Of a DNA stretch of 64,000 nucleotides, positions 1-9,351 are shown piece after piece. How positions within the stretch are numbered: the stretch's first letter is position 1; every line of letters starts with the position of its first letter. This stretch comes from Macrolepiota albuminosa (lineage: Eukaryota; Basidiomycota; Agaricomycetes; Agaricales; Agaricaceae). The notes beneath the pieces are model-generated. The model ran no database searches, had not been told where the DNA came from, and was given only the letters and a program-made list of their open reading frames with translations. Made by a program: the position numbers and the translations under genes. The stretch spans positions 496,001 to 560,000 of the forward strand of contig JAMWFC010000058.1 in assembly GCA_027475525.1 (NCBI GenBank), read 5' to 3'.

Positions 1-345
1 ATCGCACAACCTTGACGACTACCCTCCGCGGTACTGCTAGCGCGATCGGATCCAGGACACGCGAGAAGTTGGAGAAAATTGGCAGGACTTTTGTTAAGGC
101 GGGAAGGAAGGAGAGTTGGTCGGTCTGCCGTGTGACAGAGAAGGGAGGAATATTGTCATCGAAGGGGGAGGTTATCGTGTTTTTTTTCGGAGGAGGACGT
201 TTTAAAAGGCGAAGGGGAAAGACACTGTGGGTAGACATCCCCTCAGCAATCGAGGAGAACGATCATTACAACCCACCACAAATTCAATCTGGCCCGTACC
301 CGTTCCCAAGTCCAGCGTCTCCGTCGTCCTAGTTCGTCTTCTCAC

Positions 346-1472
346 TTGCATTCTCGTTCTCGCTCGCATTCTCGTTCTCCTTCCCGATCTCGTTCCCTGT
401 CTCGTCCTCACTCTCGTGCCGGGTCGCAACGCTCCACCTTAGAGCCTTACGCCATGCCGATACCACCGTCCCGTCCACACTCTAGAGCCAGATCCTCGAG
501 TTTATCGGATCCGCCAGGTACACCTGACCCCTCCCGCCCGACCTCTCCTGCATTGTCCACATCGAGTTCCTCATCAGACGAGTCTGGATTGTGTTCGACT
601 GTTCCACAAATTCTGATGTCTTCCTTTGGCACCGTTTACTCGGCCGAGGTTACCCAGGCTTCGGCCAGTCATGCTCCTCTTATTACGCGGGGTACCATCG
701 GCCCTCGTCAGCTCGACGCATTCGAACATTACGCTAAGAGGTATTTCAGCCACAAAGGGATAGGCGCTGAGAGACAGGTTGAGAAGGTACTCTACAATAT
801 TGATTCCAGCGACGTGCGGGCGTGGGTCAAGGAGAATGAGTCTGAGCTCAAGTCCTTGACGTTTCCTGTTTTTATGACGCGGCTTAGGGGGGAGGTTTTG
901 TCGACGGATTGGATGTGGGAAACTGCCCAGGCCTTGACGAAGAAACAGGGGGAAGAGAAGAGGTTTGCGGAGTGGGCGAGTAACCTTAGGGAGGCCAATG
1001 ATACGCTGAGTTCCGACACTCGTTTCTATATCAGCCCTGACAAGATGCGGAACTACCTCCTGTTGCACTGTCATGATGACTTGCGACGTGAATATCAAAT
1101 TGGGAACAAGGATGGGTGCTACGATGGAATCAAGGAGTTCTCAAGGTGGTTCCGTACGGTTGCAGACTTAGATATGGCGTTGGCAGCTCGAAAGGCACAA
1201 ATTAGTAAGCACTTGGCGGCAGCCATGGCAGCGTCGTCGAAACAGTCGAAGAACGTACCCACGGCGAGTCAAACGTCCAAGACTCCAGGAGTCGGTAATG
1301 AAACTGCGACGGCCTTGCAGTCGACTCGCACTTACGTTTATGCCCTTACGACGGAGGAGCGAAGTATTCTGGATGAGCATCAGGGTTGCTACCAGTGTCG
1401 GAAGCTTTATGTGGATCATCGTGCGAGGGATTGTCCCGATAAGGGGAATGCACTGACATTGGTAGAATACGC
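346..1472 (+). CDS. gag: Element A gag (chromovirus nucleocapsid), 3' end cut off by element B1
   Basis: Gag-like polyprotein of a Ty3/gypsy chromovirus, which would form the virus-like particle. The first 60 or so residues are rich in Arg-Ser repeats, followed by Ser/Pro-rich sequence, then a helical capsid-like region. Near the end is a retroviral-type zinc knuckle with spacing C-x2-C-x6-H-x4-C (CYQCRKLYVDHRARDC), two residues longer than the usual C-x2-C-x4-H-x4-C. No ATG exists in this frame back to the stop at 232-234, so the true start is not visible; 346 is a TTG and the frame is open from 235. The frame ends where LTR sequence begins at 1473. Skipping B1, it continues without a frame break at 23834 into the protease, so A is a single gag-pol frame. 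Its 5' LTR must lie left of the window. Confidence 0.8.
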
Positions 1473-2427
1473 TGATGACGCCCAAAGTTTTGGTCAGCAA
1501 CAAATGTAGCAATTGTGTTACCGTACCAAGAGTGTGCGTTGGGCGCGCTATAAGTGATATGAGGAGTCCCGGGCAGGTCCCAGAGAACGCGTCTGTGAAA
1601 AAGGGTAAAAGTCGGTAACGAAGTCGGCAAGTGTCAAGCGCTAAGGTAAAGCGCCTAAGGAAATGCGGTAAGTGAAGACGGCAAGGGTGAGCGGCAAGAG
1701 CACGATAAGCTTAGCGAAGTTCTAAGCGTTGATAATGCCTGCCGTAGTTGCAAGGCGCGAGTATGTCGAGTGTTGGCGAACGTCTGCAACTGCCGATGAG
1801 TTTTGACGTTGCCGACCGTAGCGTAAATGAGCTCTTGAGCGTAAGGGAGAGACTGAAGTAAGGGGAGTAAACTGTGGTCTATTCGTCTCCTGCTGTATGT
1901 ACAAGTCGGTAAGTAATATATATACTACAAGGAGTTCACCGTCGCCAGTGGCTAATGACGCCAGAGTGCGGTAAACTGGAAAATTTCAAAGGGGTAGCTC
2001 CAACGGTTTCAGATCCCTACCGTCCATTCAAGAGCTTTAGCGACGCCAGGCGACAGATCGCGAAGCTAAACCATCACTCCATCACCCTTCTGTCTGTCAG
2101 AACACCTAAGCGACGTTGGGCGCCAAATCGAGACGGTAAGCGGTGTCAGACGCCAAGGTCAAACACCAAGCTGTCCGTCAGTTTTTGATAGATCATCAAG
2201 CTTCTCGCTAAGCGCTGTCGTCAGTGACTGATGCCATCTGTCAGTTGTCATTCTTGCTGCCGATCGGCGCTATCACTGATTGGATCTGCTTCTTGCCGTG
2301 CGCGGCCGTCAGAAATGGCTTAAAATGGGTAGAACGCGTGCGCTAAGTTCGGAACGAATGCGGCAAGGTTTCCGGAGCCGGTGCCGAGCCTGCCGTTGAT
2401 GCGCCTAACCTGTATAGGGTCCTATCA
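1473..2427 (-). repeat. LTR of B1 (3' LTR)
   Basis: 955 bases. Plus-strand termini are TGATGACG...CCTATCA, giving TG...CA ends on both strands. It contains the TATA-type run (taatatatatac) seen in the other copies and is dense in TTRSCG/CGSYAA hexamers, with 9 in 1561-1860 by hand count. Its close relatives are at 3741, 14105, 22805, 27354 and, inverted, 28543. Confidence 0.93.
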
Positions 2428-2436
2428 TCTCCCCCC
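2428..2436 (-). other. Polypurine tract of element B1
   Basis: Reads GGGGGGAGA on the minus strand directly against the LTR end (TGATAGG...). This is the expected position and composition for the plus-strand primer site of an LTR retrotransposon, and it fixes B1's orientation as minus. B2 has the same tract at 4692-4700. Confidence 0.85.
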
Positions 2437-2597
2437 GACTGAAAAATTGACTGTCCTCAGTCACCAAATAAGGCTACCGTTACCGTTTTTGTGACAAGTG
2501 GCCCGTGCGTTCTTGAGATTTGGTTTATAGTCCTGGCGCATAAGTGTGGACTTCGTTTCTCCTCCCCATCTTTACCTGGCGCTCAATTAAAATTTAT

Positions 2598-3740
2598 ATG
2601 TCTTTCCGCATTCCAACTCCGCCCCCCGTTCCCTCCCGTGAGGCTCAAGACGCTGCCTCTGCCTACATCGACAAGGCCAACAACTTCATTAGGCGCATCG
2701 AGGGTGTGGGCGCGGAGGCGCCTCCAAACTTGGTCGTTGCCGTGATGAAGTTGTTGGAGCGCTGGTACGAAGTTCGCGTCCTTGGCGTCGGCTGGGACAG
2801 AGAAATTGAAGTGCGGGAGTGGTGCCGGGCGCGGTACGTCGACAATCGTGGCGCCGACTGGTTAGCGCCATTTTCTCGTTTTGTAAGTTGTTTTAGTCCT
2901 TGCCGTGTCGCTAGCTGATTGGGTTCCTAGGCGCCTCCGCCTGTCCCAACGATCGAGGACGAGTTGGAGGACATTTTGTCTGGTGCCTTGCCGATGACGG
3001 TAAGCGCGCCAGCGGCAGAGTGAGTATTCCTAACCCATTTTTGACTTAGCTTTGGTCTGACTTGTCACCACACAGTAAACAAGAGGTGTTGGCGCCTTTG
3101 GCGCGCATGCAGGTTGCGGAGGAGGTCGCGGCAAGGCAGGAGGAGATATCTCAGGACGCCCGTGAGATCACCAGGGCGCTAGAGGAGAGAGAGAGAGTGG
3201 CCGCATTGGCGGCAGAGATGGAGGACGTTGCCGCTGGGAAGGCGCCAGTCGCCAGGGAACAGAGCAAGGTTTCGCGCGCCGGCAGTGCACAGAGCCCAGC
3301 ACTGCCGGCTAGCAGGAAGGGCTCCCCAGTAAAGCCGGGTAAGGCTTTGAAGAAAGTGAGTTTTTGCTCTTGCCGCTGCCGCGCCACGCTAACCACTGTT
3401 TCCAAGTCTCGCAAGGGAAAGGCTCCCCAGTACGCGGTAAGCGGTCTTTTGGAAGTCTGATTATTTTTATTTACCGTGTTTTGTCTAGGCGCCCACGCAG
3501 TCTAGCTTCGACGACAAAGAGCTGAAGGGACTGCTCTTGCCGCGTCGCGATGAGGCCGTCCTTGACGAGGGGCAGGAGGCCGGGGTGACGACAAAGAGCT
3601 GAAGGGACTGCTCTTGCCGCGTCGCGATGAGGCCGTCCTTGACGAGGGGCAGGAGGCCGGGGTCGTTATGGAGGAGATGAAGGGGAAGAAAACCGTTGCC
3701 TTGGCGACCCGGCAAGCGTTTAAGGAGGCTCGGGGGGCGG
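2598..3740 (+). CDS. B1 antisense accessory gene, exons 1-5 (cut by B2 insertion)
   Basis: First five exons of the gene that runs against gag-pol in element B: 2598-2882, 2931-3019, 3076-3355, 3407-3436 and 3489-3740. Introns are 48-56 bases with GT-AG ends. The exon sizes 285, 89 and 30 are identical to those of B2, and exon 3 is 36 bases longer, in frame. Exon 1 encodes an unrecognised domain of about 95 residues with a conserved core (LLERWYEVRVLGVGWDRE). Exon 3 is Ala/Glu-rich then Ser/Lys-rich. Exon 5 contains one 77-base duplication (second copy from 3587) that breaks its frame and is probably an assembly error. B2 inserted at the splice donor that ends exon 5. The gene resumes at 14766 with intron 5 and exon 6. 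Confidence 0.82.
3510..3663. repeat. 77-base direct duplication in exon 5 of the B1 antisense gene
   Basis: Two adjacent copies of one 77-base unit (3510-3586 and 3587-3663). B2 has a single copy at the corresponding place. It has the same length as 38 other duplications in the window and is best read as an unmerged assembly overlap. Confidence 0.9.
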
Positions 3741-4691
3741 TGATGACGCCCAAAGTTTGGTCAGTAACAAATGTAACAATTGTGTTACCGTACCAAGAGT
3801 GTGCGTTGGGCGCGCTATAAGTGATATGAGGAGTCCCGGGCAGGTCCCAGAGAACGCGTCTGTGAAAAAGGGTAAAAGTCGGTAACGGGGTCGGCAGGTG
3901 TAAAGCGCTAAGGGAAAGCGCCTAGGAAAGAGCGGTAAGCGAACACGGCAAAGGTAAGCGGCAAGAGCACGGTAAGCTTAGCGAAGTCTAAGCGTCGATA
4001 ATGCCTGCCGTAGTTGCAAGGCGCGAGTGTGTCGAGTGTTGGCGAGCGTCTGTAACTACCGATGAGTTCGACGTTGCCGACCGTAGCGTAAATGAGCTCT
4101 TGAGCGTAAGGGAGACTGAGGAAAGGGGAGTAAACTGTGGTCTATTCCTCTCCTGTCCGTATGTACAAGTCGGTAAGTAATATATATACTACAAGGAGTT
4201 CACCGTCGCCAGTGACCAACCATCGCCAAAGTGCGGTAAACTGGAAAATTTCATAGGGGTAGCTCCAACGGTTTCAGATCCCTACCGTCCATTCAAGACC
4301 CTTGGCGCCACCAGGCGGCAGATCGCGGTGCTAAATCATCAATCCATCACCCTTCTGTCTGTCAGAAGACCTAAGCGACGTTGGGCGCCAAATCGAGACG
4401 GTAAGCGGTGTCAGACGCCAAGGTCAAACGCCAAGCTGTCCGTCAGTTTTTGATAGATCATCAAGCTTCTCGCTAAGCGCTGTCATCAGTGACTGATGCC
4501 ATCTGTCAGTTGTCATTCCTGCTGCCGTTGGCGCTATCATTGATTGGATCTGCTTCTTGCCGTGTCCGGCCGTCAGAAATGGCTTAAAATAGGTAGAACA
4601 CGTGCGCTAAGTTCGGAACGAGTGCGGCAAGGTTTCCGGAGCCGGTGCCGAGCCTGCCGTTGATGCGCCTAACCTGTATAGGGTCCTATCA
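3741..4691 (-). repeat. LTR of B2 (3' LTR)
   Basis: 951 bases with the same termini and motif content as the 1473-2427 LTR. Substitutions relative to it are clustered, for example around 4295-4345. It is followed at once by the polypurine tract (GGGGGGAGA, minus strand). Confidence 0.93.
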
Positions 4692-4861
4692 TCTCCCCCC
4701 AACTGAAAAATTGACTGTCCTCAGTCACCAAATAAGGCTACCGTTACCGCTTTTGTGACAGGTGGTCCGTGCGTTCTTGAGATTTGGTTTATATTCCTGG
4801 CGCATGAGTTTGGACTTCGTTTCTTCTCCCCATCTTTTTCCTGGCGCTCAAAAATTAAAAT
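4692..4861 (+). promoter_or_regulatory. Leader between the B2 LTR and the antisense gene
   Basis: Holds the minus-strand polypurine tract (4692-4700), a short inverted repeat (TGACTG-TCCT-CAGTCA, about 4710-4727) and an AT-rich TATA-like stretch (tttatattcc, about 4788) some 70 bases before the ATG at 4862. The matching B1 leader (2428-2597) keeps the inverted repeat and most of the sequence. Placement suggests that the antisense gene has its own promoter here or uses the LTR; this is inference. Confidence 0.45.
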
Positions 4862-7102
4862 ATGTCCTTCCGTATTCCAACTCCGCCCCCTGTCCCATCT
4901 CAGGCTGCTCAAGAAGCCGCCTACGCGTACATCGCCAAGGCGAACCGTTTCATTCGCCATATCGAGGGCGTTGGCGCCGAGGCGTCTCCAAACTTGGTGG
5001 TTGGCGTGATGAAGTTGCTAGAGAGGTGGTATGAGGTGAGAGTCCTTGGCGTCGGGTGGGATCGCGAAATCGAGGTGCGGGAGTGGTGCCGCGCCCGGTA
5101 TGTCGACAATCGTGGCGCTGAGTGGTTGGCGCCTTTCTCCCGTTTCGTAAGTTGCTTTCTGTCTCCTGCCGTGTCGCTTAGCTGATTGTTACCTAGGCGC
5201 CTCCCCCCGTCCCCACCATTGAGGATGAGCTGGAGGATATTCTCTCTGGCGCGTTGCCGATGACCGTAAGCGCATCGGCAACCGAGTGAGTATCTCCTGA
5301 CCTTTCCTTTCCTAGCTCTGGACTGAACTATCCCCTCGTAGCAAGCAAGAAGTACTAGAGCCCCTTGCTCGATTGCAGATCGAGCAAGAGCAGGAGGAGG
5401 CTGCCGCTGCCGCTGCCGCACACTCCTTGGCGGTGGCAAGGGCCGAGCTCGCCAAGGAGCAAAAGAAGGAGTCTGTTGCCGAGGGTTCTAGCAAGGGGTC
5501 TCGCGCCGGCAGTGTTCAGAGCCCCACACTGCCGGCAGGCACACAGGGTTCACCTTCAAAGCCTGGCAAGGCTTTGAAGAAAAAGGTGAGTTTCCTGGTG
5601 TTGGCGTCTCTCCTTACCGACTGTGACTTTTGCTAGTCTCGCAAGGGGAAGGGCCCTCAATACGAGGTATGCCGTAGTAATTCTTTGCCGACTCTCTGCT
5701 GACTCTCTCCCAGCTCCCTAGCCAGACAACTTTCGACGATAAGGAGTTGAAGGGTTTGCTCTTGCCGCGCCGGGATGACGTCGTAATGGACGAGGGTATT
5801 GAGGGAGGAGTGGAGCTGCCGGAAATGAAGAACAAGCGCACAGCTTCCCTGGCGACGCGCCAGGAGTTCAAAGATTCGCGTGGAGCGGTAAGTTGTCTTA
5901 GCCTTTTTCGTATGACTTTTGTTCTCAAGCATGGGTAGTGTGACAAATGCTGGGCCGACAACGACCCCGAAAGTTGCTGGTTCCCCACTGGCGCCCAACC
6001 ATGTTACCGCTGCGGCACTCTCAAGCGTGCCTGTACGATCGACGGCGCCAAGAGTCGTGAACGTGGCGGCGCGCCTGATGTCTTTGTCGAGAAGACCTTT
6101 TCCCGGGCGGTTTTGGTCAAGCGGGCGAGGGAGTTTGTGGAGAGGGAACGTAGCGAGGTTGCCGCTGGGAGAGCGGCGAAGATCAGCAAGTCCTCCTTGG
6201 CGCTGCCGACGCGTCAAGGAGATGAATCGGAATCGGTCGGCAAGCGCGGCGCTGGCGAGCGCCAAGAAAAGCGCAAGGCCTCCTCCCCAAGCAAGGGCAA
6301 GGGTAAGGCCAAGCGCGTACGCATCGAGTCGCCCCCCTCCTCTCCAACTGCTGAGGACACGGAAATGAGGGAGCTTGGAGAGGCCCTTGCCGCCAGTCGC
6401 CTCCCTCCCGTTAGCGGTGAGGCTGGCCCCAGCCGCCTACTATCCCCCCTCGTCTTACCTGAAGACGCGCCACTCGATGTTTCGACTGCTGGCGCCCCAG
6501 GAGAGGAGGGCGACGTTGTAATGGAGGATCCCGCTGGCGCACAGGAGTTGGCCGGGGAGGAGGAGAAAAGGGAAGGGTCGCCAAGCCGCGAGGAGGAAGA
6601 GGGCGGCAATGAGGATGCTGAGGGAGAGGCAGAGGAAACTTTGCGGGAGGTTCCTGGCGAGTCCTCGGAATTGCCGATGGTGGAGCCTGCCGCCCCCTGG
6701 ATAAGCGAGGGCGACTTGGCGACGCAGCTCTGGACGAGCTCGAGTGGGTCTTCTTCGTGGACCCCCCAGCCTCAGCCAAGAGTCACTGGCGACTCGTACG
6801 AGTGGCTGGGGGAGGACTTGGTTTATCCTGTGGTGGCCCTGTACCCTCCTCAGGTTATCGAGCAGTTGGGAGCGCGGGCGGCAAGTATGCGGGCGGTATT
6901 GGGTCGCGAGCGCGAACGCGCTCGGCAACAAATCATGGCCTCGCGACTCCGGTATTCAAACTTGACCCGTAGCATGGAGACTCTCGAAGAATACCAAGCC
7001 GACTGCAACGAGGCGCTAGAGTGGCAAGCCCTCAACCAGGTACAGGTTGGCGATCTCCTGCCGTTCGACGACTCCTTGCCGCTCCCCGAGGATGAAGACT
7101 GA
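4862..7102 (+). CDS. B2 antisense accessory gene: six exons, unknown N-terminal domain plus Zn2Cys6-like cluster
   Basis: Exons are 4862-5146, 5197-5285, 5342-5585, 5637-5666, 5714-5887 and 5939-7102. They total 1986 bases, an exact 662 codons including the stop, with GT-AG introns. Residues 1-95 form an unrecognised conserved domain (motif LLERWYEVRVLGVGWDRE). Next come an acidic linker and an Ala/Glu-rich segment with likely coiled coil. At residues 275-306 six cysteines are spaced C-x2-C-x8-C-x8-C-x2-C-x6-C, close to the fungal Zn2Cys6 binuclear cluster (C-x2-C-x6-C-x5-12-C-x2-C-x6-8-C) but with x8 in the first loop. Basic patches (KGKGKAKR) and a long acidic region follow, then a conserved C-terminal part (TPQPQP...DLVYPV, then a charged helix). 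A nuclear DNA-binding protein is inferred. It runs antisense to pol and ends 431 bases before pol's end. It has no 77-base duplications and no frame breaks. Its function is unknown. Confidence 0.88.
5939..6034 (+). other. Zn2Cys6-like cysteine cluster in the B2 antisense protein
   Basis: Exon 6 opens with CDKC, then Cys after 8, Cys after 8, CYRC and Cys after 6 residues, followed by a basic stretch (SRER). B1 has the same arrangement at 14819-14914. Over the first 47 codons of exon 6, B1 and B2 differ at 27 bases but in only 2 amino acids (Ser/Gly and Thr/Ala), and all six cysteines are kept. Confidence 0.85.
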
Positions 7103-7535
7103 CGGACCTTAGAGTAGATAGGCCGTCGTGTATATATATTTTTGCCTTTGGTCGTTTTCGTATATATAAACCTTGCCGCCTCGTTTCTGAGTGGAAAGAT
7201 AAGTCTCATTTCTGAGTTAGCGCAACCGCAGAAAGCAAAGAAAGTAAAGCAAAGAAAAGGTAGGCGGCAAGTATTCTAAGGGTAAGTTTTAGCAAGAGGA
7301 GTAGTAGGTGAGGGACTTAGACAAATTTTAAGGAAAAGGGAAACGCTCAGTAGATCATCATAGCGAAAAACCCTTGGCGAGAGTTGCGCAAGGCGCTAAG
7401 CGTTGGCGACACGCTAGCGCTGCGACTTGACTATGTAAAGAAATGTCTGTTGAATATAGTATAGTAAGTCACGGCAAGAAAGATAAGTAAGGTATCTAAT
7501 AGAAAAATAAGAGCTTATCAGTATAGTCTTTTCTA
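7103..7535. other. Convergent intergenic region between the antisense gene and pol of B2
   Basis: AT-rich 3' flank with runs such as tatatatatttttg near 7131 and tatatataaa near 7160, probably the 3' UTRs of two converging transcripts. No ORF seen. B1 has the shorter equivalent at 16136-16494. Confidence 0.6.
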
Positions 7536-9351
7536 ATCATTTTCTTCTTCTTCAACTAAAGTCGGCAAGTCATCATCGTCCAATAATTCGGTTTCTTCAA
7601 GTTCTCTCAGCTTGGCGGTGTCGATATCTAGCGCTTCAAGCGGCAAGTCGATTCGTTCCCTGGCGAGATACGGTAGTAGGCGAAAAGCGGCAACAGGTCG
7701 ATGCAGTACTGAACCATCTAGTTCACAGAGCACGTAAGCGCCTCCACGGTTACGAGAGATAACTACCAAAGGTCCAAGATAGCGCGGGAACCATCTAGTT
7801 CACAGAGCACGTAAGCGCCTCCACGGTTACGAGAGATAACTACCAAAGGTCCAAGATAGCGCGGTCGCATTTTCTTGTTGTAGAGGTCTCGATTTTGGAG
7901 TTGCGCATGAGCACTAGCGCTCCTCTCGGGAAGTTGTAATCTTTGATGGTGGCGCTATGCTCGGTTTCGAATCGCAGGGCTGCTTGGCGACGGGCGCTAA
8001 AGACTACTTCATGAAGTCGCTCCAAATCTTCTTTCCTTCGCTGGAGATCAATGGCTCGTCTGGCGACAAGGTCGGTAGTCGCTAAGATACTATTAGGTGC
8101 TGGCTGAAGATAGGTCGCTTCTATAATGTCGGCAGGGAGTAAAGGATGGGTGCCAGTAGCCGCGTAGTAGGGAGAACAACCCATGCGCTTACGAATTCTA
8201 TAATGTCGGCAGGGAGTAAAGGATGGGTGCCAGTAGCCGCGTAGTAGGGAGAACAACCCATGCGCTTACGAATGTAACTCTTTCCGACCAAAATACTGAG
8301 TAGGTCGCTTCACTCCAACGAGACTCGTCGCCATCGACTGCCTTGAAGAGTGCTTGCCGAACGTCAAAGTGTGGTCTCTCTACCAGGCCATTGGCGCGCT
8401 TGTTGTAGCCAGATACTCGAATGTGGTGAATGTTGTATTTCTTGGCGAGGTATGTTAGCGCTTTGATAATGCGCGCTTGTTGTAGCCAGATACTCGAATG
8501 TGGTGAATGTTGTATTTCTTGGCGAGGTATGTTAGCGCTTTGATAATGGCGCACCATTATCCGTGACGATTTCTCTTAGCGCTCCCCAACGGCAAATGAC
8601 GTCCTCAAATAGCCACTTGGCGACCGCGTCGGTATTTTCTCTCTGAAGCATTCGAAATTCAGGCCAGTGGATTAGCGAGCAACGACCTTGAATGATGTAC
8701 TTGTAGCGACCAGATCTCTCTGAAGCATTCGAAATTCAGGCCAGTGGATTAGCGAGCAACGACCTTGAATGATGTACTTGTAGCGACCAGATTTGGCATA
8801 TGCATGGTGTCGACGTAGATTTTGCTGAAGAGGGGAGCTGGCGTTGCAACGGTTGGCGGTATGAGTACTTGGCGTGTCTGTTGAATTCGACGTAGATTTT
8901 GCTGAAGAGGGGAGCTGGCGTTGCAACGGTTGGCGGTATGAGTACTTGGCGTGTCTGTTGAATTTGGCAAGGTGGCAAGTCCTAATGTACCAGGCGATGT
9001 CGGCACTAGCGTGTGGCCACCAAAAGCGTTCTAGCAGAGAAGCTCGGGTAGCGTACAGACCTCTATGTCCTAGCTCGTCATGCATAGCGCGCAAGACTCG
9101 TAAGCGACCTTCTGGCTTGATGATCAGCTTGTGGGCGCCATCTCGATTTCGTCGCCAAAGTCGGTTGTCGGTAAAGAAGAAGTGGGTAGCATAGCGGATA
9201 AAGGTAGCGTATTGTTCGTCGGTAAGGTCTGGGGGTCGCTTAAGGTCTTGTAGCCATTGTTCAACGCATAGCGGATAAAGGTAGCGTATTGTTCGTCGGT
9301 AAGGTCTGGGGGTCGCTTAAGGTCTTGTAGCCATTGTTCAACTATTAACAA
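7536..9351 (-). pseudogene. pol: B2 integrase (zinc finger, core, GPY/F-type C-terminus), frame broken by 77-base duplications
   Basis: Would insert the cDNA copy into the genome. On the minus strand, the HHCC finger region starts near 9094 (MHDELGHRG) with its Cys half repeated by duplication. The core includes the segment SGYNKRANGLVERPH near 8400-8460, with the catalytic Glu in VER. The C-terminal module reads RYLGPLVVISRNRGGAYVL in B1 (16755-16690), as in GPY/F modules. The protein ends in an acidic tail with stop near 7533. Six 77-base duplications (first copies near 7711, 8124, 8396, 8641, 8811 and 9189) each shift the frame; single copies occur in the equivalent B1 sequence where it exists. 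Called pseudogene on the sequence as given, but it may be intact in reality. Confidence 0.75.

Noticed and set aside
12..332. Open frame of 106 codons at the left edge
   Set aside because: No recognisable domain; it overlaps the open gag frame (from 235) in another frame. It might be a frame-shifted start of gag near the T-run at 180, but nothing proves it.
1473..2427. TTRSCG hexamers as telomeric or subtelomeric repeat
   Set aside because: They are dispersed, on both strands and inside coding exons, not tandem. Fungal telomeres are TTAGGG-type.
8874..9194. Plus-strand open frames opposite B pol (for example 8874-9194, 10311-10655, 19995-20420)
   Set aside because: Mirror frames of the minus-strand pol in GC-rich sequence; no conserved motifs and not kept between B1 and B2.
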